Origin: Pacificimonas pallii
Lineage (GTDB): Bacteria; Pseudomonadota; Alphaproteobacteria; Sphingomonadales; Sphingomonadaceae
Assembly: GCF_019204005.1 (NCBI RefSeq)
Contig: NZ_JAGSPA010000003.1
Span: forward strand, 124,001-188,000
Reading direction: 5' to 3'
DNA: 64,000 nt
In this document: positions 35,199 through 43,052 of the stretch, piece by piece
Layout: every line of letters begins with the position of its first letter
Numbering within the stretch: the first letter of the stretch is position 1
Position numbers and translations under genes: made by a program
Notes under the pieces: model-generated
The model's input: the letters and a program-made list of their open reading frames with translations, nothing else
Told to the model about the DNA's origin: nothing
Database searches by the model: none

Positions 35199-36538
35199 CA
35201 GCTACCGCCGGTCAGCGCCATTAAATTGGCGACCGCGTCATCGGTCGTAACAAACTCGTCGGACGGCTGACCCAGGAAACGCTGGATCTCGACATGTTTC
35301 TTCAGCGCCATATCCAGATCGGGATTGGTGCCTTCGACATAGCCGCCCAGCATCAGCAAATCCTGGTTGTCGTCATGGATTTTCAGCATGCGGCGCAGCC
35401 GCCGCGCAGCGTCGGCATGCTGCGGGGGAACAATGTGATCCATCACGCGGCTGATCGAGCGCGTCAGATCGATGGCGGGATAAATCCCCCGCGCGGCCTG
35501 GTCCGGCGTCAGCAAAATATGTCCGTCGAGAATGGCGCGCGCACTATCGACGACCGGATCGTCGCCGACCTCGGCGCTATCGGCAAGAACGGTGTAGATA
35601 CCGGTCACCGACCCGCCACCTACATCGGCGCCAGCCCGCTCGATAATCCGCGGGATAAGGCTGAAGACCGAGGGCGGATAGCCCCGCGCGGTCGGCGGTT
35701 CCCCCATGGCAAGGCCGATTTCCCGCTGCGCATGTGCCAGCCGGGTCAGACTGTCCAGAACCAGCAGGACATTCTTGCCCTGCGCCCGAAAATAATCGGC
35801 AATCGCCGTGGCCCGGTCCGCGCCCCTCAGACGCCGCAGCGCCGAGCGGTCGGCGGGCACCGCAACGATGATACAGCGTTTGCCATGTTCGGAGCCAAGA
35901 TGCGTTCCGATGAAATCGGACACTTCGCGGCTTCGTTCGCCAATCAGCCCCATGACGATCACATCGGCGCTCGAAAAGGACGCCATCATACTGACAAGGG
36001 ATGTCTTCCCCGTGCCGGCCGGCGCAATGACGCCAATGCGCTGCCCCGCCCCCAGCGTCAGTGCCGCGTCGATTGAACGAATACCGGTTGCAAACGGCTT
36101 CTCGACGCTGGCGGATCCCCTGCGCTGCGCACCGGATAGCGGCCATTCCTCTTCACAGCGAATGGTGCCCAGTCCGTCGATCGGTAGGCCGCTATCATCA
36201 ATGGCCCGGCCCAGGAGAGCGCCGCCAACCGGAATATTATCATGCGCCCGTGCCAGCGTGACCCGCATCCCTGGCGCGACTTCCGCCTTCAGGTCCAGCG
36301 GCATCAACAGCAGGCTATCGCCGCGAAATCCGGTAACGACGGCCTCGCCGCAGGGGCGATCCGGCGGACCGATCCTGCACAGCGCGCCAGCCGGCGCTTT
36401 CAGGCCGATGGCTTCCAGCGAAAGTCCATCCGACGCCGCCAGCCTGCCGACCGCGCGGGCCGAGGGCCTGCGTGTCGCGGGAAACCGGTCGCGCAGCCGC
36501 GTCGCCGCATGTTCAGCCAGGGATGTATCTGTCGTCAC
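35198..36538 (-). CDS. fliI: Flagellar export ATPase FliI
   Basis: Export ATPase of 446 aa, related to the F1 beta subunit. Walker A is APAGTGKT (172-179), Walker B is NVLLVLDSLTRLAHAQREI, followed by GEPPTARGYPPSVFSLIPRIIERAG and SVTGIYTVLADSAEVGDDPV, all strong FliI/YscN signatures. It overlaps fliH and fliJ by a few bases within the fliE operon. Confidence 0.96.
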   Translation of the reverse strand: MTTDTSLAEHAATRLRDRFPATRRPSARAVGRLAASDGLSLEAIGLKAPAGALCRIGPPDRPCGEAVVTGFRGDSLLLMPLDLKAEVAPGMRVTLARAHDNIPVGGALLGRAIDDSGLPIDGLGTIRCEEEWPLSGAQRRGSASVEKPFATGIRSIDAALTLGAGQRIGVIAPAGTGKTSLVSMMASFSSADVIVMGLIGERSREVSDFIGTHLGSEHGKRCIIVAVPADRSALRRLRGADRATAIADYFRAQGKNVLLVLDSLTRLAHAQREIGLAMGEPPTARGYPPSVFSLIPRIIERAGADVGGGSVTGIYTVLADSAEVGDDPVVDSARAILDGHILLTPDQAARGIYPAIDLTRSISRVMDHIVPPQHADAARRLRRMLKIHDDNQDLLMLGGYVEGTNPDLDMALKKHVEIQRFLGQPSDEFVTTDDAVANLMALTGGS

Positions 36539-37188
36539 GCGTCTGCGGTCAGCACGGTGTCGATGCGCGCGGTTATGATGTCTTCAGCGGCATAGGCACC
36601 GCATGTGATTCTGAAATCCCCGCGTGTCAGCGCCGGATCGGCAACGACGCTCACAACCCTCAGGTCGCAAAGCAGGGCGACATCATCCTCGTGCACATGA
36701 ACGGTCGCCCCGTCACCGCGCAGATCGTTATTATCGGCAAAGGCCTGATCGACGCGCGCACGAATGGCCGCCGGGTTCTGCGACAGCTCCTCGCCGATGA
36801 CGGCGGTTGCCAATTCAATGACCAGCGCTTCGGCGGCGGCTGCCAACGGTTCCGATGCGGCGCTGATCTGCGTTTCCAGCTGATTCTGCAGGGAGGCAAG
36901 CAACTGCTTCGCGGCCGCCAGCTCGGCCCCGAGTTCATTCTCGGCCGCCTTGCGGCCAGCGGCGAACCCCTCTTCCCGCACCGTTGCCAGTTCGGCCTGG
37001 TGATCATCCTGCTGCTGTGCCGCCAGCGATTTCGTGATGGAGGCGCCGACAGGCGAACTACGGGCGATGGCCTCGCTCAGCGCGTCGGGGTCCAGCGTGG
37101 CTTCCGCAAAGGGATCCGGTGTGAACGTCCTTTCGGCCTGAACGAACTCATCCGGCTGAAAGGCCAGCGCTATATTAGACGAGATCAT
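36535..37188 (-). CDS. fliH: FliH-like regulator of export ATPase
   Basis: Protein of 217 aa between fliG and fliI. The N-terminal part is disordered; the middle (about 80-130) is an Ala/Glu/Gln-rich helix (EEGFAAGRKAAENELGAELAAAKQLLASLQNQLE), and the C-terminal part resembles the FliH/HrpE domain (ELATAVIGEELSQNPAAIRARVDQAF). It should hold FliI in the cytosol and dock it to FliN. It overlaps fliG by 14 nt. Confidence 0.85.
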   Translation of the reverse strand: MISSNIALAFQPDEFVQAERTFTPDPFAEATLDPDALSEAIARSSPVGASITKSLAAQQQDDHQAELATVREEGFAAGRKAAENELGAELAAAKQLLASLQNQLETQISAASEPLAAAAEALVIELATAVIGEELSQNPAAIRARVDQAFADNNDLRGDGATVHVHEDDVALLCDLRVVSVVADPALTRGDFRITCGAYAAEDIITARIDTVLTADA

Positions 37189-38185
37189 CTCCGCCTCCGA
37201 TCATGATGTCACCCTTATCGGCAAGCTGACGCACGGTCCGCATGATTTCCGAACGTGCGCGTTCGACGTCGTCGCGGCTGGCGGGCTTGGCACTCTTCAT
37301 TGTGTCTTCCAGCGTTTGCGCTGCACGTGTGGACATACCCTTAAGAATATGCGCCTTCAGATCGTCCCCGGCCCCGCGCAGTGCGGATGCCAGCAGATCC
37401 TGTGGCACCGCGGCGATGACCTGCTGCATGGCGCGGCCGTCGATGGTCAGCAGATCCTCGAAGATAAGCATGCGCTCGTCGATGGTCTCGGCAAGCTCCT
37501 TGTCGGACTCCATCATGCGTTCCTGCAATGCCTTCGCCTGTGCCGGAGGCAGCATTTTCAGGATATCGACGGTCACATCGATGCCGCTGATCTGATTGAT
37601 CGGGATAGAGAAGCCAACCGGAAGGACACCGCCGCTGTAGGCCTCGCGGATCAGCGCGACGGCGGCGGACGAAAGTTCGTCCATGCGCGCCAGTCGCATC
37701 AGGCAGTCGGTCTGCACATCGGCGTCCAGATGCGGAAGAATATCGGATGCCACATTGGCAGGCACCAGGCTTAGTGCCGCCGCGATCGCCTGCGGATGCT
37801 CCTGCGTCAACAATTCCGCCAGCTGCGCGCGCGCGATCCACTGCAATTCCGGCGCATCTGGCGGTGTGCTGCTCGGCATGGCGGCGCCCAGCATCTGCGC
37901 GGCGCGGGCGTCGCCAAGTGCGCGGGAAAACATCGTGCGCGCCGCGCTCGCACCGCCGCTGACCGGGGCGGCCTCACCGACATTGTCGAGGAAATTGGCG
38001 ATCACGGAACTCGTCGCGGTCTGGTCGACCTCGGCGATCTGCACCATGGCCGTTCCCAGCGCTTCGGCCTGCGCAGGCTCCAGCCCGCCAATAAACGCGG
38101 AACTCTGTTCCTCATCCAGCAGCATCAGCAGCACGGCTGCCTGCTGAACCGGCGTCATACCATCCATGGACGAGGAATCAGCCAT
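37175..38185 (-). CDS. fliG: Flagellar motor switch protein FliG
   Basis: Rotor protein of 336 aa linking the MS-ring to the C-ring and taking torque from MotA. Family features include AAVLLMLLDEEQSSAFIGGL, LLTQEHPQAIAAALSLVPANVASDILPHL, the middle-domain LKMLPPAQAKALQERMMESDKELAETIDERMLIFEDLLTIDGRAMQQVI and a C-terminal DVERARSEIMRTVRQLADKGDIMIG. I chose the ATG at 38185 (AAAGG 9 nt upstream), which overlaps fliF by 8 nt; an ATG at 38203 is also in frame. Confidence 0.94.
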   Translation of the reverse strand: MADSSSMDGMTPVQQAAVLLMLLDEEQSSAFIGGLEPAQAEALGTAMVQIAEVDQTATSSVIANFLDNVGEAAPVSGGASAARTMFSRALGDARAAQMLGAAMPSSTPPDAPELQWIARAQLAELLTQEHPQAIAAALSLVPANVASDILPHLDADVQTDCLMRLARMDELSSAAVALIREAYSGGVLPVGFSIPINQISGIDVTVDILKMLPPAQAKALQERMMESDKELAETIDERMLIFEDLLTIDGRAMQQVIAAVPQDLLASALRGAGDDLKAHILKGMSTRAAQTLEDTMKSAKPASRDDVERARSEIMRTVRQLADKGDIMIGGGDDLV

Positions 38186-39854
38186 TCGCGGCGGCCTTTC
38201 CATCTGTCTTCAGCAGCTTTGAAATCGATCCGAACGCGCGGTCGCGATCTTCATTCACCAGTTCCCGCAGCTTTTCTATCTTCTCCGTATACGGGGTCAT
38301 CTCACGCGGTGCCTGCAAGGCCTGTGCCTGCGTGGCCGCAAGCAGCTGCGCGGCATCGTCATCGCCGCCGCCCGCCTTCGCAGCGGGCGCCGTGACCGCG
38401 CGCAGCAACGGCTTCGCAACCACGAACAGCGCGACCAGGCCCAGGATCAGAACAACCGCCAGCGACGCCCAGTCCTTGACCCAGCCCTGCTCATAAATGG
38501 GCAGCGGTTCGACTTCGGCGGTGTTCGGGCCAAAACTGTGCGCCTGTACAACGAGGCGGTCGCCGCGCTCCTCATTGATACCAAGCGCACCGCCCAGCAG
38601 GGCCTGCGCCGCCGCGATGTCGCTATCGGTGATCTTCTTTTCGCCATCGCGGATGACAACCGCGACGGATGCGTTCATGATCGTCCCCGTCGGCGCGCGC
38701 GTTACCGCAACCTGCTTGTCGAGTTCGTAATTTCGCGTGTAGCTTTCATCCATGCCACTTGCCGATGCGCGTGCGGCGTCAGGCGGTGTTTCACCCTCGC
38801 CGCCATCTTCGCCGCCGCCTTCGGTCAGCTGCGCTGCCGGTGGCGGCTGGTTGCTGAGTGTGCCGGGAATTCCCCGCGCCGCACCGTTACCGCCGTCTCC
38901 CGCTGGCCTTGCGCTGCGCTGTTCACTGCGCAAAGCCGCCGCCTTGCCAAAGGTCTCACTGGTTGATTCCGTCGCGGTGAAATCGATGGCGAGCGCGACT
39001 TCGGCCGTATATCCGCCCTGCCCATATAGCGGCGTCATGATCGCCGCGATCCGGTCGCGCCACTGCTGCTCCAGCCGCTCGCGATAGTCGAGTTCACGGT
39101 CGGCAATCGCCCCGCTGCCGCCGCGCTGCGACATCAGCGTTCCGCGCTGATCGACGATGGAAACCCGTTCGGCGACAAGGCCGGGAACGGAGGAGGACAC
39201 AAGATGTCCGATGGCCATGATCTGCCCCTCGCCAAGCACACGGCCATCGGCGAGTTCCAGAAATACCGACGCGCTGGGTGCGGCCGTGGACCGTACGAAT
39301 GCGCTCGGTTCCGCTACGGCGATGTGCACACGCGCGGCCTTCACGCCGCGCATCGCCTGAATGGACTGTGCCAGTTCGGTTTCCTGGGTCTGACGCAGGC
39401 GGGCGGATTCCACCGCCCGGCTGGTTCCGAACGGCATTTCCGTCAGCAGATCGTAACCGCTCGCTCCGGATTCGGGTAACCCGGCAGCGGCCAGTGTCAT
39501 GCGGGCGCGGTGCAGATCGGCACGCGGTACGGACGGCGCGCCGGTCGCCGGGTCCAGATCCGCATCGAACCCTGCCGCCGTCAGACTTTCCATGACAGCT
39601 GACTTCTCCGCATCGGGGAGCCCGGCGAAGACCGGGACACGGTCTGGCGTCCGCAGCATGTTCACGGCGAATAGTATCGCGGCCACCACCAGAAGCGCGG
39701 CCGCCGTCGGCCAGATGCGCTGGAAAGCACCGCTGGAAACGGCCTGGCGCACCGGCTCTGGCAGCTTGGCCATCGCGGCGCTGCCTGTGGCGACCATGCT
39801 GCCATCATTGGACCGGCGCTGGGGGATAATCGCCGTGCCTGCTGTATCACTCAT
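38178..39854 (-). CDS. fliF: Flagellar MS-ring protein FliF
   Basis: MS-ring protein of 558 aa. TM1 is about 50-68 (WPTAAALLVVAAILFAV). The ring-building domains follow with VPVFAGLPDAEKSAVMESL, TEMPFGTSRAVESARLRQTQETELAQSIQAMRGVKAARVHIAVAEPSAF and SASVFLELADG. A Gly-rich loop (about 325-365) carries GGNGAARGIPGTLSNQPPP. TM2 is about 465-485 (WASLAVVLILGLVALFVVA). The C-terminal tail should bind FliG. It starts 53 nt after fliE. Confidence 0.95.
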   Translation of the reverse strand: MSDTAGTAIIPQRRSNDGSMVATGSAAMAKLPEPVRQAVSSGAFQRIWPTAAALLVVAAILFAVNMLRTPDRVPVFAGLPDAEKSAVMESLTAAGFDADLDPATGAPSVPRADLHRARMTLAAAGLPESGASGYDLLTEMPFGTSRAVESARLRQTQETELAQSIQAMRGVKAARVHIAVAEPSAFVRSTAAPSASVFLELADGRVLGEGQIMAIGHLVSSSVPGLVAERVSIVDQRGTLMSQRGGSGAIADRELDYRERLEQQWRDRIAAIMTPLYGQGGYTAEVALAIDFTATESTSETFGKAAALRSEQRSARPAGDGGNGAARGIPGTLSNQPPPAAQLTEGGGEDGGEGETPPDAARASASGMDESYTRNYELDKQVAVTRAPTGTIMNASVAVVIRDGEKKITDSDIAAAQALLGGALGINEERGDRLVVQAHSFGPNTAEVEPLPIYEQGWVKDWASLAVVLILGLVALFVVAKPLLRAVTAPAAKAGGGDDDAAQLLAATQAQALQAPREMTPYTEKIEKLRELVNEDRDRAFGSISKLLKTDGKAAANG

Positions 39855-39907
39855 CTAACGCGTTCCTCTAGAAGACTTGATCATGTGCGATCCTCTGGCG
39901 GTCGGGA

Positions 39908-40234
39908 TCACACCGGCATGTTCATGATGTCCTTGTAGGCGGACAAAAGCTTGTTGCGGATTTGCAGGGTTGCCTGAAAGCCGAGCGAAGATTTCTGCCG
40001 CGCGACCATCATGGAAGCCACATCATGGCTTTCTCCCGACTGGAAGGCGCTGACGGCCTTTGATGACTCCGCTTGCAGCGCCGCGACATTGTCGACGGCC
40101 GATGAAATGATCTTGCCGAAGCCCGCATCGTCCGCGCCGGGTGACGTTTTATTGGCGCTCGCCGCCGCCAGCGCATTGTTTCGCGCCAGCACATCGGCGC
40201 GAATGCTCATCAGTTTTGATGGGTCGACCTTCAT
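39908..40234 (-). CDS. fliE: Flagellar MS-ring/rod adapter FliE
   Basis: Rod-base protein of 108 aa joining FliF to the proximal rod. The C-terminal half is diagnostic: SGESHDVASMMVARQKSSLGFQATLQIRNKLLSAYKDIMNMPV. It is the first gene of the fliE-F-G-H-I-J operon, 47 nt downstream of a sigma-54 promoter. The ribosome site before ATG 40234 is weak (AGGA 13 nt away). Confidence 0.94.
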   Translation of the reverse strand: MKVDPSKLMSIRADVLARNNALAAASANKTSPGADDAGFGKIISSAVDNVAALQAESSKAVSAFQSGESHDVASMMVARQKSSLGFQATLQIRNKLLSAYKDIMNMPV

Positions 40235-40280
40235 GGCTGCGTCAAAATCCTGTCACTTGTTTCTATACAGGAGGACACTC

Positions 40281-40296
40281 AGCAAGGCGCGTGCCA
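40281..40296 (-). promoter_or_regulatory. Sigma-54 promoter of fliE operon
   Basis: Minus strand TGGCACG-CGCC-TTGCT: perfect -24/-12 elements. The start of transcription is expected near 40270, just before fliE. It lies back to back with the fliC promoter region. Confidence 0.9.
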
Positions 40297-40329
40297 GTTC
40301 CGCGGCGAGGCCAATCGCGATTTCCGCCT

Positions 40330-40355
40330 TAAACTTTTTCCGCGTTCGTCGTTCC
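40330..40355 (+). promoter_or_regulatory. Putative sigma-28 (FliA) promoter of fliC
   Basis: TAAACTTT at 40330-40337 and GTCGTTCC at 40348-40355, about 57 nt before the flagellin ATG. The GTCGTTC core is shared with the elements before fliD and flgM. The spacing is 14 nt between TAAA and GTCG. Confidence 0.55.
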
Positions 40356-40412
40356 CTTGATTGCGGGGAGAAACCCTTCCGCTTTTCCGATGATGAACAA
40401 GGATGAGTATCA

Positions 40413-42071
40413 ATGTCGATGATCAACACAAACGTGAATGCGCTGCGTGCGCAGTCCGCAGGTTCCATGGCCAGCAAGGACCTGGGAACCACCATGGAGC
40501 GCCTGTCCACGGGCAAGCGCATTAACAGCGCGAAGGACGACGCCGCCGGTCTCGCCATCTCCCAGCGCATGACCTCCAACATCCGCGGTACGGCTGTTGC
40601 CATTCGGAATGCCAATGACGGCATCTCGCTCGCACAGACGGCGGAAGGCAGCCTCAACGAAGTCACCAACATGCTTCAGCGTGTTCGTGAACTCGCCGTG
40701 CAGAGCGCCAACGGCACGCTAAGCGGCTCCAACCGCACCAGCCTGCAGTCAGAGACGGACCAGTTGCTGGCCGAAATCAACAACATCGCAAAGACGGCCA
40801 ATTTCAACGGCCTGAACCTGCTTGACGGTTCCGTGAAGAACCTCAGCCTGCAGACCGGCGTCAACGCGTCTGACAAGGTTTCGGTATCCCTCGTCGAGGT
40901 CAACACGAACTCGCTCGGCCTGACGGCTGGTGGCCGTGACGGTCAGACGATTTCCGGCCGCGTCGGCGACCTTTCGTCCATCGCATCCGGCGACGTCACC
41001 ATCAACGGTGCCAGCGCTGTCGCAACTGACTTCGCGAGCGGCATCACCGTTGACACCGCAAAGGTGCTTGCGGAAGCCATTAACGCCAACAGCGCGCAGA
41101 CCGGCGTAACCGCAACGGCGTCCAACAACGTCACGAGCGCAAAGCCGACGGCTGAAACCTTCGCTGCTGGCGACCTGGTGATCAACGATGTCGCTATCGC
41201 AGCATCCGCGAACGTCAACGAGCTGGTTTCGAACATCAACCGCGCCGACACCGGTGTTCTTGCCACGCTGAACAAGGACGGTACGATTACGCTCGCCAAT
41301 AGCGGCGGTAAGGACATCAAGATTGCGTCGACCAACGCAGATGATGGCTTCACCAGTGCAACCAACACCGGCTTCGTCTCTTTGCAGTCGAACGATGGCA
41401 AGGACATCAAGATTGGCGGTACGACGGCCGACATCAACAATTTCGGCTTCAACGCATCGACTGACGGCGTCAGCTTCACTGGTGCCGATGTGACGCAGAA
41501 CGTCGCGCTGAATGCTGGAGACGTGATCATCAACGGCATTTCGATCGGTGCTGCCCTTGCTGACAATACCAATGCCGCGACACAGGCCGGCCTCTACATC
41601 GATGCGATCAACGCAGAAACGGATCGTACGGGCGTGAAGGCTGTGGCTTCGGACTCTGGTGACGGCGTATCGCTGGTCTCCACCACGGGCGGCGCGGTCC
41701 GCGTTGAAGGTCCCGGCCTTTCAAAGGTCGGCTTGGTAGCTCAGGGTGGTTCCGACAAGTTCACGACGAAACTGGACATCTCCAGCCAGGAAGCCGCAAC
41801 GAGCGCGCTTTCCGTGATCGACGCGGCGCTTGAGAGCGTGACGACTTCGCGTGGTGAGCTCGGTTCGGTTCAGAACCGCCTCGAGAGCACGGTGAACAAC
41901 CTCACCAACACCACCAACAACCTGTCGGCTGCACGTTCGCGGATCGAGGATGCGGACTTTGCCGCAGAGACGACCCAGCTCGCCAAGTCGCAGATCCTGA
42001 CGCAGGCGGCGCAGGCCATGCTTGCACAGGCCAACCAGTCCCAGCAGGGCGTTCTGAGCCTGCTGCGTTAA
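40413..42071 (+). CDS. fliC: Flagellin
   Basis: Filament subunit of 552 aa and the only flagellin gene here. The conserved D0/D1 ends are clear: MSMINTNVNALRAQ, LSTGKRINSAKDDAAGLAIS and the C-terminal SRIEDADFAAETTQLAKSQILTQAAQAMLAQANQSQQGVLSLLR. The exposed middle (about 190-435) holds three repeats of the flagellin-IN type, beginning GDVTING (193), GDLVIND (253) and GDVIING (369), each followed by a helix and a strand pair. AAGGA precedes the ATG. It sits on the plus strand between two leftward operons, with its own promoter and a strong terminator. Confidence 0.97.
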   Translation: MSMINTNVNALRAQSAGSMASKDLGTTMERLSTGKRINSAKDDAAGLAISQRMTSNIRGTAVAIRNANDGISLAQTAEGSLNEVTNMLQRVRELAVQSANGTLSGSNRTSLQSETDQLLAEINNIAKTANFNGLNLLDGSVKNLSLQTGVNASDKVSVSLVEVNTNSLGLTAGGRDGQTISGRVGDLSSIASGDVTINGASAVATDFASGITVDTAKVLAEAINANSAQTGVTATASNNVTSAKPTAETFAAGDLVINDVAIAASANVNELVSNINRADTGVLATLNKDGTITLANSGGKDIKIASTNADDGFTSATNTGFVSLQSNDGKDIKIGGTTADINNFGFNASTDGVSFTGADVTQNVALNAGDVIINGISIGAALADNTNAATQAGLYIDAINAETDRTGVKAVASDSGDGVSLVSTTGGAVRVEGPGLSKVGLVAQGGSDKFTTKLDISSQEAATSALSVIDAALESVTTSRGELGSVQNRLESTVNNLTNTTNNLSAARSRIEDADFAAETTQLAKSQILTQAAQAMLAQANQSQQGVLSLLR

Positions 42072-42096
42072 GTCCAATAGCGTAAGCTTAAGGGAG

Positions 42097-42130
42097 ACCC
42101 CCGGTGGCGCAATCCACCGGGGGTTTTCTT
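42097..42130 (+). terminator. Intrinsic terminator of fliC
   Basis: ACCCCCGGTGG-CGCAAT-CCACCGGGGGT is an 11-bp perfect stem followed by TTTTCTTTT, 25 nt after the flagellin stop. It is very strong, as expected for a highly expressed gene. Confidence 0.93.
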
Positions 42131-42317
42131 TTGGCCAACATAAATGACCGGCAAGGCGGCGTTTTCGTTGCCAGAATGTGGCAGGATGGCAAGGGGAAAG
42201 GCCCGGCGTGCCGTATCGCGCCGACCTTACATGCCTCTGGTTGTCACAAAAAGGGAATGCCGCACATGGGGAGAGTATATCGGACGCCGCGGCGATCGCG
42301 GTCCGCGACACCGCAAT

Positions 42318-43052
42318 TCAGTCCCCGGAAAGACGATCCCGCAGGGCTTTCAGCGCCGAACTTTTCAATTGACTGACACGCGCAGGCGTCACGCCCAGAA
42401 CGTCGCCAACTTCGGCAAGGTTCAGTTCCTCAACGAAATAGAGCTGCAGGACGAGCCCTTCCCGTTGGGGAAGATTGGCGATCTCGCCCGCCAGCCGGTC
42501 ACGCAACTGGCCGCGCAGCGCCATATCGAACGGGCTCTCGTCATCGGTGGCAAAGACGGTGGAATGATCGTTATAGACTTCATCCAGACTGTCATACCGA
42601 ATGCCGCCCACCTCGTCGCACAGCGACAGAAAGGCCGACATGTCCATGCCCATATATTGCGCCGTCTCGTCATCGGTAGGGTCTCGGCCCAGCCGCTGCG
42701 AAAGCGTTTCGCGGACGGTAATCAGTTCGCGCCGGCGGCGCAGTGCCCCCCGGGACATTGTCGCGCGGCGGCGCATTTCGTCCAGAATTGCGCCGCGGAT
42801 GCGCGTCTTTGCATAGCTTGGAAAATTATCTTCCACATCGTCCGCTGAGGGATCGTGCGACTGCGCCGCCTCAATGAGCGCGACCGTGCCGATCTGCATC
42901 AGGTCATCGATGGTGAGGTCTGCGCTGGCGCTGCCGTTGAGGTGCCAGGCAATCCTGCGCACGAGCGGCAGATATTGCTGGATCAGCTCAGCATTTGTCG
43001 GCCTGCCCGGCTCGCCATAGGCGGCAGCGGCACGTTTATGTTGGGCAGTCAT
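42318..43052 (-). CDS. fliA: Flagellar sigma factor FliA (sigma-28)
   Basis: Sigma factor of 244 aa for late flagellar genes. Region 2 reads IQQYLPLVRRIAWHLNGSASADLTIDDLMQIGTVALIEAAQSHDP, with FPSYAKTRIRGAILDEMR. Region 3 reads TVRETLSQRLGRDPTDDETAQYMGM. Region 4 reads LPQREGLVLQLYFVEELNLAEVGDVLGVTPARVSQLKSSALKALR. Its start overlaps the flhA stop (TGATG), so it is made with the sigma-54 class. FlgM, encoded nearby, is its anti-sigma factor. Confidence 0.96.
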   Translation of the reverse strand: MTAQHKRAAAAYGEPGRPTNAELIQQYLPLVRRIAWHLNGSASADLTIDDLMQIGTVALIEAAQSHDPSADDVEDNFPSYAKTRIRGAILDEMRRRATMSRGALRRRRELITVRETLSQRLGRDPTDDETAQYMGMDMSAFLSLCDEVGGIRYDSLDEVYNDHSTVFATDDESPFDMALRGQLRDRLAGEIANLPQREGLVLQLYFVEELNLAEVGDVLGVTPARVSQLKSSALKALRDRLSGD

